From: an uncultured Selenomonadales bacterium
GTDB taxonomy: Bacteria; Bacillota; Negativicutes; Acidaminococcales; Acidaminococcaceae
NCBI GenBank assembly: GCA_900315805.1
Contig: ONAN01000013.1
Location: 1 to 44,251 of the forward strand
Length of the DNA: 44,251 nt
Direction of reading: 5' to 3'
In this document: in pieces, positions 1 through 6,963 of the stretch
How the letters are laid out: each line of letters begins with the position of its first letter
How positions within the stretch are numbered: the stretch's first letter is position 1
Program-made: the position numbers and the translations under genes
The notes under the pieces: generated by a model
Told to the model about the DNA's origin: nothing
The model's database searches: none
What the model saw: the letters and a program-made list of their open reading frames with translations, nothing else

Positions 1-2
1 AT

Positions 3-65
3 ACGCCGTCAGAGCTATTTGATGCATTCCTCGATGAAGTTTATGCTATTGAGTGTGTTTCTTGA
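3..65 (+). pseudogene. Possible C-terminal end of an IS30-like transposase (gene continues left of window)
   Basis: The third forward frame is open from the window edge and ends in TGA at 63-65. It reads TPSELFDAFLDEVYAIECVS. The pattern TP-x-E-L-F-D-x-F-L-D-x-V-Y resembles the final residues of IS30-family DDE transposases, and the following 60 bases are AT-rich, unlike the neighbouring genes. Only 20 residues are visible, so the family call is tentative. It could be intact or decayed beyond the edge. Confidence 0.35.
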
Positions 66-160
66 TTATAGTTGTTCAAATTCAACTTGCAATTTACCTC
101 TTTTTTCTTTTTATTTCTGTAACATATGTTTTATCACATTACAAAATTTGGCGCACGCCA

Positions 161-775
161 TCAGGCCCAGGGATTGTCCTGCGCCGCTTCGCGGATCCGG
201 TTCAGCAGGCTCTTGGCGTTCCACAGGAACCATTCGCCCGTGCTCGCCTTCTGCCGCAGGATGATGGGCCGGCTGCTGTCCGCGCCGCCGCTGCGGATAA
301 AGAACTTGGCATAACCCTGGGTGGCATACGTGTAGGCGTTGGTCTCCACCGTCACCCTGTAGGGCTGGGACGGCGTGTAATTGTTCTGCGGCGTGGCCCC
401 TTCGAAATAGGACCGGGCGACATAGGGGCAGTTCGCGAACCGGTCGCGGAGGAACTGCAGATCATAGGGCGTCAGCGGCTGCGGCCCTTTCAAGGCATTC
501 AGCATGGCAATACCCGTGGCCGGATCTTCGCCGTAACGCGTCAGGGCTGCCACCGCATACGCCGCCACTTGCCGGGCCTCCGTGGAAGGCCCTACTTCGG
601 CCGCTGAAGCGGGCAGGGTGTTGAAAGTGTAGGTCCTGTTTTCCATATTGTTCACCGCCCTCTGAGAACCCGATGTATTGATGTGCGGAACCAGGCCGCC
701 GAGACCGCCTGCCGCCGCGCTGAGAGGCACTGCCAAAAGCATGGCTGCCAGGACTGCGGAAACAGCTTTCTTCAT
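161..775 (-). CDS. Secreted protein of unknown function, DUF6935-like
   Basis: The 204-residue product starts with a clear signal peptide (KK, a hydrophobic stretch of about 15 residues, cleavage near AAAGG at 20-24), so it is exported. The mature part has a segment reading GPQPLTPYDLQFLRDR followed by YFEGATPQNNYTPSQPY and a C-terminal WFLW element. From memory these resemble the DUF6935 domain found in secreted proteins of anaerobic Bacillota; this could not be checked. The start follows a good ribosome site (AAGGAGGGAG, 4 bases before ATG 775). A possible promoter lies upstream at 819-847. The gene stands alone, divergent from the glycosyltransferase. Function unknown. Confidence 0.8.
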   Translation of the reverse strand: MKKAVSAVLAAMLLAVPLSAAAGGLGGLVPHINTSGSQRAVNNMENRTYTFNTLPASAAEVGPSTEARQVAAYAVAALTRYGEDPATGIAMLNALKGPQPLTPYDLQFLRDRFANCPYVARSYFEGATPQNNYTPSQPYRVTVETNAYTYATQGYAKFFIRSGGADSSRPIILRQKASTGEWFLWNAKSLLNRIREAAQDNPWA

Positions 776-818
776 GGGACTCCCTCCTTATCTCTGCCTA
801 AACCAACAGAAAGACAAC

Positions 819-847
819 ATTATAGAAAGTTGGTAACCTCCTGTCTT
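819..847 (-). promoter_or_regulatory. Candidate promoter for the secreted DUF6935-like gene
   Basis: On the minus strand a -10 TATAAT (819-824) is preceded by a weak -35 AAGACA (842-847) with a 17-base spacer. A second TATAAT lies at 849-854, so the exact start is uncertain. Confidence 0.4.
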
Positions 848-1007
848 CATTATACAGAAATCACGGCCGGAACCGTCCTGAGGAACACCTCAGTTTTGGG
901 AAAACAGCGGATGGAAATGGGACTACTTTTTTCTCCCCGTTTGGGGTACAATAAAAGAACATCCTATGGAAATTCCCATAACTTAATGAGTTTGAAGTAT
1001 TGATATC

Positions 1008-2300
1008 ATGTGGACAATACAGCTGATTTTTTCTTCCTTCATTGTATGGTGCATCCTCGTCTGCTGCGCCGGCCTGCTGCAGCGTCTGCGGCGGCGCTGG
1101 AAAGCCCGCAGTCCGGAGCGCATCACGCCGGGGCCCTTTTCCGACCAGAACCCGCAGGCTCCGGCCGAAATCGGCACGGACACGGCGGAAAAAAAGGCCG
1201 TGCAGACCGGTGCGGCCGCCCATCCGGTGAAGTTCGCCGTCGTCATCTGCGCCCATAACGAGGAGCAGGTCCTGGGGCATATCCTGCGGGACCTGCAGGA
1301 GCAGCACTACCCGCAGGACCGGTACCATACCTTCGTCTTCGCGGACCACTGCACCGACGGCACGGTGGCACTGGCCCGCCGGTTTCCGAACGTCACCGTG
1401 TGGGAACACACCGAAGGCGAACGGAGCAGCAAGGGCAAAGTGCTGAACGACTTTATGCCGCGTCTTCTGACCCTGCCGGAAGCCTTCGACTGCATCGCCA
1501 TCTTCGATGCGGACAACCAGATCGGGCCGGGCTTTTTGATGAAGTTCAACGAGGCCTTCACGGCCGGCGCCGCCATCGTGACGGGCCGCCGCCTGGCCCA
1601 GAATCCCTACGACTCCCTTGTCACGCAATGGTACACCATGTACTGGGCCATGGTCAACTCCATGTACAACCTGCCCCGTTACGAACTGGGCCTGTCGGCC
1701 ATGGTCTCGGGCACGGGCTTCGCCTTCCGCGCCGACCTGCTGCGGGACGGCTGGTACTCGTGCAGCGTCTCCGAGGACGTGGAATTCACCTTCCAGCAGA
1801 ACCTGGCCGGCCACCGCGTGGTCTACGTGGACAGCGCCTTCTTCTACGACGAGCAGCCGGCGCGTTTTTCCGTCATGTGGTCCCAGCTGCGGCGCTGGTG
1901 CACGGGCGGCATCCAGGTCTGCACCCACTATGCCTGGCACTGGTTCAGCGCTTTCACGGCCCGGCCTTCGTGGCGCCTCTTCGACATTTTCGCCGGCGTC
2001 TACCTGACAGGCCTCTTCGGCCTGACGGCCATCTGCTTCGTGCTGAACGCCTACGTCATGCTCCGCGACGGGCTGTACCTGCTCTTCTTCGTGCCGACCC
2101 TGGCGGGCTACCTGGCCACCATCCTCACGGGCTACCTGGCCGCGCGCCTGTCCGGCTGGCCGGCCCGCAAACTGGCAGCCGGCATCCTCACCATGCCCGT
2201 CTTCTATTCCCTGCTCTCGTACATTTCGCTCATTTCCATGTTCAAACACCAGAAGACATGGGTCAAAATCGAACACAAAAGCAGCCTCCGCAAATTCTGA
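1008..2300 (+). CDS. Membrane-bound family 2 glycosyltransferase, processive type
   Basis: The 430-residue protein has an N-terminal membrane segment (about 3-25), a cytosolic GT2 domain (about 75-310) and three to four C-terminal membrane segments (about 325-415). The GT2 signatures of processive synthases are present: CAHNEE near 82, the nucleotide-sugar and metal motif DAD at 167-169, the catalytic ED of SEDVEF at 256-257, and QLRRW from 293. This is the cellulose/hyaluronan/poly-GlcNAc synthase layout, so it probably extends a polysaccharide or lipid-linked glycan at the inner membrane. No PilZ domain, deacetylase, export or partner gene is adjacent, so the sugar and product cannot be named. 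The ATG at 1008 has only a weak ribosome site. The stop codon lies inside the terminator stem. Confidence 0.85.
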   Translation: MWTIQLIFSSFIVWCILVCCAGLLQRLRRRWKARSPERITPGPFSDQNPQAPAEIGTDTAEKKAVQTGAAAHPVKFAVVICAHNEEQVLGHILRDLQEQHYPQDRYHTFVFADHCTDGTVALARRFPNVTVWEHTEGERSSKGKVLNDFMPRLLTLPEAFDCIAIFDADNQIGPGFLMKFNEAFTAGAAIVTGRRLAQNPYDSLVTQWYTMYWAMVNSMYNLPRYELGLSAMVSGTGFAFRADLLRDGWYSCSVSEDVEFTFQQNLAGHRVVYVDSAFFYDEQPARFSVMWSQLRRWCTGGIQVCTHYAWHWFSAFTARPSWRLFDIFAGVYLTGLFGLTAICFVLNAYVMLRDGLYLLFFVPTLAGYLATILTGYLAARLSGWPARKLAAGILTMPVFYSLLSYISLISMFKHQKTWVKIEHKSSLRKF

Positions 2301-2326
2301 AACCTTGCGAAGGCTGCTTCTTTTTT
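2281..2326 (+). terminator. Rho-independent terminator of the glycosyltransferase gene
   Basis: GCAGCCT..GCAA (from 2281) pairs with TTGC..AGGCTGC (to 2317) and is followed by TTCTTTTTT. The stem starts within the last codons of the gene. The other strand also ends in TTTT, so it may work for the convergent EFR1-like gene. Confidence 0.75.
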
Positions 2327-2375
2327 CGGGTACGATGTCCCCGACCGTCCGGCCGGCAATGCTTCGGGAGACACG

Positions 2376-3164
2376 TCAGCGCCGGAACATGTCCTGCAGG
2401 CGGACGTCCGGATGGTGATAGAGATTCTCTTTCGGAATGACGCGGCCATGGACGGCGATGCCGCCGTGGGGGCACCAGTAGGCGCAGGCCAGGCACTGGG
2501 TGCAGTGGCTGCCCAGGACGATTTTCCCTTCCTGCTCCGTAATGTTATGGTTCGGGCATACGCGCACGCAGACGCCGCAATGGACGCAGGCCGACGGATT
2601 AACCGACGGCTGCAGGAACCCCTTCGTCAGGGCCCGGCTCAGGGAGGAGCTCATGACGGTGGCGGCGAGGGAACGGCGGAGGGCCGACCGGTCCGTCGTG
2701 CGGCTCCGCACGGCGGCCGCCATGTCGCGGGCTTCGCGCCGTGCCGTTTCCAGTCTGCTGTAGTCGTACGTGACCTGTTTTTTCCACGTCGCCGTGGAAT
2801 TGGCGATCATGAAGAAGGGCTTGCCATAGGCAAGGCGGCAGCCCCGGCGCTGCAGGATGCGGTCCAGGTTGGACAGGGTGTTGCCGGCCGAACCGCCGCA
2901 GGTGACGGCCGCGTAAATATAGGAAGACGGATCGAAGCGGACGTGGTCCAGGAATTCCCTGACGGCGTCCGGGACGTCATTGTAGTAGACGGGGAACACG
3001 AGACCGATGACTTTGGCGGGCACCATGACGGGGCCTTCCCCTGTGCCGCGGGTTCCCTCCGGAGGCAGTACATCGGCCATATGACAGAGGCTGTCCCCCG
3101 TTTCTTCAGCCAGGACGCGGGCCACGCTCAGGGAATTACCCGTGCCGGAAAAATACAGAATCAT
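2376..3164 (-). CDS. EFR1-type flavodoxin and 2[4Fe-4S] ferredoxin fusion protein
   Basis: The 262-residue protein joins an N-terminal flavodoxin-like domain (ILYFSGTGNS at 2-11 is the FMN phosphate loop) to a C-terminal bacterial ferredoxin domain. That domain has two CxxCxxCxxxC clusters, at Cys193/196/199/203 and Cys221/224/227/231, each expected to hold a [4Fe-4S] cluster. It is probably a cytosolic electron carrier combining FMN and iron-sulfur redox centres; partner unknown. The start is ATG 3164, which lies 8 bases after AAAGGAG. An upstream GTG at 3171-3173 falls inside that ribosome site and is not used. The chromate-type transporter genes lie just upstream on the same strand (gap 25), so co-transcription is likely. 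Confidence 0.85.
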   Translation of the reverse strand: MILYFSGTGNSLSVARVLAEETGDSLCHMADVLPPEGTRGTGEGPVMVPAKVIGLVFPVYYNDVPDAVREFLDHVRFDPSSYIYAAVTCGGSAGNTLSNLDRILQRRGCRLAYGKPFFMIANSTATWKKQVTYDYSRLETARREARDMAAAVRSRTTDRSALRRSLAATVMSSSLSRALTKGFLQPSVNPSACVHCGVCVRVCPNHNITEQEGKIVLGSHCTQCLACAYWCPHGGIAVHGRVIPKENLYHHPDVRLQDMFRR

Positions 3165-3189
3165 GAAAAACACTCCTTTGCAATGGAAA

Positions 3190-3768
3190 TCAGGGCGGCG
3201 TGATACCCAGGGCCAGGAACAGGACGAGGCCCAGGAGGCCCGATGCGGCCAGGGTCTTGATGGTACCGAACTTGCAGCGGATGGCGGCGAGGGACACGAC
3301 GAAAATGAAGACGCCGATCCAGTCGGTCTGGGCCAGGCTGACGGGCGGTTCTTCGCGGTTCCATAAGGCCAGGAGCAGGATGCCGATGCCGGCGTTGCCG
3401 ATGAGGGCGACCACGGCGGGCCGCAGGGCGTTCAGGACGCCGCGGATGGGGCCCACGTTGCCGTAGTGGTAATACAGGTAGCCCAGGAGCAGGACGATGA
3501 CCACCGACGGAAAAACGAACCCGGCCGTGGCAGCGACGGAGCCGGGAATACCGGCCACTTTGCTGCCGACGAAGGTCGCCGCGTTGATGCCGATGGGACC
3601 CGGCGTCATCTGGGAAATGGTGAAGATGTCGACGAACTCGTTCATGGACAGCCAGGCGAAGCGGTTCACCACTTCCTCCTGGATGAGGGGCAGGGACGCG
3701 TAGCCGCCGCCGATGCAGAACAGGCCGACTTTGGCGAAACTCAGGAATAATTGCAGGATCAGTTCCAT
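3190..3768 (-). CDS. Chromate transporter family protein, half-size subunit 2
   Basis: The 192-residue membrane protein carries one CHR domain. It has the GGGYASLPLIQEEVV motif after the first helix and the QMTPGPIGINAATFVG motif near 55-70, followed by about five more helices. Half-size CHR proteins come as adjacent pairs that work together, and this one follows its partner by 11 bases. Family members export chromate or related anions, but many paired versions in anaerobes have no proven chromate role. The start ATG 3768 has AGGAGG 6 bases upstream. Confidence 0.85.
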   Translation of the reverse strand: MELILQLFLSFAKVGLFCIGGGYASLPLIQEEVVNRFAWLSMNEFVDIFTISQMTPGPIGINAATFVGSKVAGIPGSVAATAGFVFPSVVIVLLLGYLYYHYGNVGPIRGVLNALRPAVVALIGNAGIGILLLALWNREEPPVSLAQTDWIGVFIFVVSLAAIRCKFGTIKTLAASGLLGLVLFLALGITPP

Positions 3769-3779
3769 GGCGCGCCTCC

Positions 3780-4361
3780 TTAATTATACACGGGGTCGCG
3801 CATCAGGAGCAGCCCGATGACGGCGTCGACCAGGATGATTTCCATGATGTTGACGTGGAAGAAGACCGAGGCGATGAACGACCCGGCCATGATGACGAGC
3901 GGCAGGACGAGGCGCTTCTTCACCTGCTTGGCGACAAGTCCCAGCAGCACGTTGACGAGGACCGCCGACACGCCGCACTGCATGCCTTTCAGGATCATGC
4001 GCACGTAGGGGTTGGTTTTGAAGGCTTCGTAAAAATAGGAAATGACGGTGAGCGTGATGAGAGGCGGCAGGACGGTGGCGAACAGGGCCACGGCGGTGCC
4101 GCGGAACCCACCCATGCGGTAGCCCAGGATGATGGCCGCGTTGGCTGCCACCACGCCCGGCGCGGACTGGGCGATGGCCACGAGGTCCAGGGCCTCGTCG
4201 TCGCCGATCCAGCCGTATTCGTCGACGAATTTCGATTTCAGGAGCGGCACGATGACGAAGCCGCCGCCAACCGTAAAAGCACTTATGATGAAGGTCGACA
4301 CGAAGAGCTTCCCATAACTGAAAGGCACCTTCGGGGCGGCCGGTTCTTGCACAGGATTCAC
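3780..4361 (-). CDS. Chromate transporter family protein, half-size subunit 1
   Basis: A single CHR domain with TVGGGFVIVPLLKSKFVDEYGW early on and AQSAPGVVAANAAIILG as the second motif, then hydrophobic helices to the C-terminus. It pairs with the next gene to form a presumed heteromeric anion transporter. The start chosen is GTG 4361 because AAGGAAGGGAG lies 7 bases upstream. The in-frame ATG at 4397 adds 12 residues but has no ribosome site and sits about 18 bases from a -10-like TACAAT (4415-4420). The ATG start remains possible. Confidence 0.8.
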   Translation of the reverse strand: MNPVQEPAAPKVPFSYGKLFVSTFIISAFTVGGGFVIVPLLKSKFVDEYGWIGDDEALDLVAIAQSAPGVVAANAAIILGYRMGGFRGTAVALFATVLPPLITLTVISYFYEAFKTNPYVRMILKGMQCGVSAVLVNVLLGLVAKQVKKRLVLPLVIMAGSFIASVFFHVNIMEIILVDAVIGLLLMRDPVYN

Positions 4362-4414
4362 AGGAATACTCCCTTCCTTTGATGACAGATGAGTCATTAC
4401 GATGATGCAAATCT

Positions 4415-4420
4415 ATTGTA
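4415..4420 (-). promoter_or_regulatory. Candidate -10 element for the chromate transporter operon
   Basis: TACAAT on the minus strand, with only a poor -35 (TTCCTT-like) 17 bases upstream. Placement just before the first gene supports a promoter, but the match is weak. Confidence 0.3.
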
Positions 4421-4477
4421 CCCCAGAACGGGGGAAAAAGGAAAGCCCGGACCGCGATGCCTTTCCGGCGTTCCGGC

Positions 4478-4505
4478 TTGACATCGCCCCTTAAAGTGTT
4501 ATAAT
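4478..4505 (+). promoter_or_regulatory. Sigma-A-type promoter of thrS
   Basis: A perfect -35 TTGACA (4478-4483), a 16-base spacer and a perfect -10 TATAAT (4500-4505). It lies directly upstream of the T-box leader and is the clearest promoter in this part of the window. Confidence 0.85.
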
Positions 4506-4511
4506 CTAGCC

Positions 4512-4767
4512 ATAGCGAAAAATGCGAACAGTGATGCGAAGGACACAGGAGCTGCACCAGTTTTACAGAAAAGGCCGTGTATGTTGAGAGCGGCCGGACC
4601 AGGACATCTTCCCAACCCCCTTCAAACTGCCTTCGGAAAAGCGGGAAGCCGCCCAGTATGAAGCGCCGCTTGAACAGCGTTATCATTCAGAAAGCGGACT
4701 GCACAGCAGTCAATTTGGGTGGAACCGCGAGCAACCTCGTCCCGATGTCGGGCACGGGGTTTTTTTA
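4512..4767 (+). promoter_or_regulatory. T-box leader of thrS with terminator
   Basis: The leader between the promoter and thrS carries the hallmark T-box bulge sequence TGGGTGGAACCGCG (4716-4729), preceded by a stem III hairpin GACTGC-ACA-GCAGTC (4697-4711). It is followed by a terminator hairpin CCTCGTCCCGA/TCGGGCACGGGG and seven T (4735-4767). The T-box GAACCGCG side can pair with the 5' arm of the terminator to form the antiterminator. By family knowledge uncharged tRNA-Thr binds and allows read-through. The 5' part (about 4525-4620) should be stem I. The threonine specifier codon was not located with certainty; an ACC at 4598-4600 is a candidate. Confidence 0.92.
4735..4767 (+). terminator. 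T-box regulated terminator before thrS
   Basis: Stem CCTCG-T-CCCGA with TCGGG-CA-CGGGG, two-base loop, followed by TTTTTTT. It is the conditional terminator of the T-box leader. Confidence 0.85.
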
Positions 4768-4827
4768 TTTCCCATGTTTTCTCAATCATTTTTCCATATA
4801 TCATTACAGTTTTAGGAGGAACAAACA

Positions 4828-6744
4828 ATGGCTGACTGCAAAGTAACGTTGAAAGATGGCAGCGTACGGGAATATCCCGCAGGCACCACCTATCTGGAAA
4901 TCGCCAAGAGCCTGAACCAGAAACTGGGCAAACAGGCCCTGCTGGCTGTTGTAAATGGTGAAAACAAGGACCTGAGCGACAAGCTGGAACAGGATGCGAA
5001 GGTCGAATTCGTAACGCCGGACACGAAGGAAGGCCTCCATGCCATCCGCCATACGGCGTCCCACGTCATGGCCCAGGCCATCCAGCACCTGTTCCCGGGT
5101 GTGAAGTTCGCCATCGGCCCGGCCATCGACAATGGCTTTTATTACGATCTGGACAGCGACCATGTCTTCACGCCCGATGACCTGCGCGCCATCGAGAAGG
5201 AAATGGCCAAGATCGTCAAACAGAACATTCCCCTGGTGCGCAGCGAAGTTTCCCGCGAAGAAGCGCTGGCCCGCTTTGCCGCGGAAAATGAAATCTACAA
5301 AGTGGAACTGATCAACGACCTGCCGAAGGACGCCGTCATCAGCCTCTACACCCAGGGCGACTTCACCGACCTGTGCGCCGGTCCGCACTGCCCCTCCACG
5401 GGCCGTGTCAAAGCCTTCAAGCTGATGAGCATCGCCGGCGCTTACTGGCGCGGCAATGAAAAGAACAAGATGCTGCAGCGCATCTACGGCACGGCTTTCG
5501 CCAGCAAGGAAGACCTGGACGCCTACCTGCACATGCTGGAAGAAGCGGAAAAGCGCGACCACCGCAAACTGGGCAAGGAACTGGATATCTTCAGCCTCCA
5601 CGACGAAGGCCCGGGCTTCCCGTTCTTCCATCCCAACGGCATGCTGCTGCGCAACGCCCTGCTGGAATACTGGCATCAGGTACACCGCAAATACCATTAC
5701 GATGAAGTCATGACCCCTATGATCATGAACCGCGAACTGTGGATCCGTTCCGGCCACTGGGATCATTACCGCGAAAACATGTACTTCACCAAGATTGACG
5801 GCGAAGATTACGCTATCAAGCCTATGAACTGCCCCGGCGGCATGCTGGTCTACAACACCCGTCCCCATTCCTACAAGGAACTGCCCCTGCGCTACGCAGA
5901 ACTGGGCCTGGTACACCGTCATGAACTGTCCGGCGCGCTGCACGGCCTGTTCCGTGTCCGCTGCTTCACCCAGGACGATGCCCATATCTTCATGACGCCG
6001 GAACAGATCCAGCCGGAAATCACGAACGTCATCAAGCTGTTCAACGAAGTATATGCCACCTTCGGCCTCAAGTACCACGCGGAACTGTCCACCCGTCCGG
6101 AAAACTCCCTGGGTACCGACGAATCCTGGGAAATCGCGACGGAAGGCCTGCGCAAGGCCCTGGAAAACAACCACCTGCCGTACGTGGTCAACGAAGGCGA
6201 CGGCGCCTTCTACGGCCCCAAGATCGACTTCCATCTGGAAGACTCCCTGGGACGCACCTGGCAGTGCGGCACCATTCAGCTGGATATGCTGCTGCCGGAA
6301 AAATTCAACTGCGAATACACCGGTGAAGACGGCCAGAAACACCGTCCGGTCATGATCCACCGCGTCGTATACGGTTCCATCGAACGCTTCATCGGCATCC
6401 TGATTGAACATTACGCCGGTGCCTTCCCGGTCTGGATGGCTCCGAACCAGGTCCGCGTGCTGCCCATTACGGATAAGCAGCAGGACTATGCGAAGAAAGT
6501 CTATGACAAGCTGTTCGAACTGGGCTACCGCGTCACCCTGGACGACCGCTCCGAAAAGATCGGCAAAAAGATCCGCGAAGCACAGGTCCAGAAGGTTCCC
6601 TACATGCTGGTCATCGGCGCCAAGGAAGCAGAAGACGGCACTGTAGCCGTCCGCAAGCGCCATGGCGGCGACCTGGGCGCAATGAAGCTCGATGCCTTCA
6701 TCGCCCGCCTGCAGCAGGAAATCGACGACAAGGTACAGGATTGA
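4828..6744 (+). CDS. thrS: Threonine--tRNA ligase
   Basis: Charges tRNA-Thr with threonine in the cytosol. The 638-residue product matches the full-length bacterial enzyme (about 640). Order: TGS domain (1-62), editing domain with HxxxH at His75/His79 and the downstream CAGPHCPSTG motif, class II catalytic core with PMNCPGG (zinc-ligand Cys), motif 2 FRVRCFTQDDAH, motif 3 GSIERFIGILIEHYAG, and a C-terminal anticodon-binding domain (about 540-638). The start ATG 4828 follows TAGGAGG with good spacing. It is expressed from the TTGACA/TATAAT promoter through the T-box leader, so it should respond to threonine starvation. Monocistronic, closed by the terminator at 6786. Confidence 0.98.
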   Translation: MADCKVTLKDGSVREYPAGTTYLEIAKSLNQKLGKQALLAVVNGENKDLSDKLEQDAKVEFVTPDTKEGLHAIRHTASHVMAQAIQHLFPGVKFAIGPAIDNGFYYDLDSDHVFTPDDLRAIEKEMAKIVKQNIPLVRSEVSREEALARFAAENEIYKVELINDLPKDAVISLYTQGDFTDLCAGPHCPSTGRVKAFKLMSIAGAYWRGNEKNKMLQRIYGTAFASKEDLDAYLHMLEEAEKRDHRKLGKELDIFSLHDEGPGFPFFHPNGMLLRNALLEYWHQVHRKYHYDEVMTPMIMNRELWIRSGHWDHYRENMYFTKIDGEDYAIKPMNCPGGMLVYNTRPHSYKELPLRYAELGLVHRHELSGALHGLFRVRCFTQDDAHIFMTPEQIQPEITNVIKLFNEVYATFGLKYHAELSTRPENSLGTDESWEIATEGLRKALENNHLPYVVNEGDGAFYGPKIDFHLEDSLGRTWQCGTIQLDMLLPEKFNCEYTGEDGQKHRPVMIHRVVYGSIERFIGILIEHYAGAFPVWMAPNQVRVLPITDKQQDYAKKVYDKLFELGYRVTLDDRSEKIGKKIREAQVQKVPYMLVIGAKEAEDGTVAVRKRHGGDLGAMKLDAFIARLQQEIDDKVQD

Positions 6745-6785
6745 CAGCCCTTTCCTGCCTGACAGATTCAAACCATGTTTTCCCT

Positions 6786-6814
6786 GGCCGGTCCCTTCGG
6801 GGGCCGGCTTTTTT
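6786..6814 (+). terminator. Rho-independent terminator of thrS
   Basis: GCCGGTCCC-TTCG-GGGGCCGGC, a stem with a TTCG tetraloop and one U-G pair, followed by TTTTTT. Confidence 0.9.
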
Positions 6815-6865
6815 CGTGCTGCCGGGCTGTCATTACGCCCCCTTTTCTTTCCTTAAATTATGCGT

Positions 6866-6871
6866 TATAAT
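6866..6871 (+). promoter_or_regulatory. Candidate -10 element for the DUF4127 gene
   Basis: TATAAT about 90 bases before the start codon, with only a T-rich, poor -35 upstream. The leader after it is GC-rich and contains a GCCTGCC..GGCAG inverted repeat. Confidence 0.4.
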
Positions 6872-6963
6872 TATCTGATAGCAGCCTTTTTTCCGACGCC
6901 TGCCCTACCCCGGCAGCGGCGGCAGAAGGTAAAGCTTCCCCAAGGAAAGAAGAGGACAGATTC

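Noticed and set aside
861..2276. Minus-strand open frame of 471 codons opposite the glycosyltransferase gene
   Set aside because: Low-complexity His/Gly/Asp/Arg composition with no recognisable domain; the plus strand holds a clear GT2 protein.
3165..3173. GTG start at 3173 for the EFR1-like protein
   Set aside because: The GTG overlaps the AAAGGAG ribosome site that serves ATG 3164, and the flavodoxin motif begins directly after that ATG.
4804..6771. Long minus-strand open frame (655 codons) opposite thrS
   Set aside because: It mirrors the codon pattern of thrS, starts with no ribosome site and shows no family motifs. High-GC genes often give long antisense frames.
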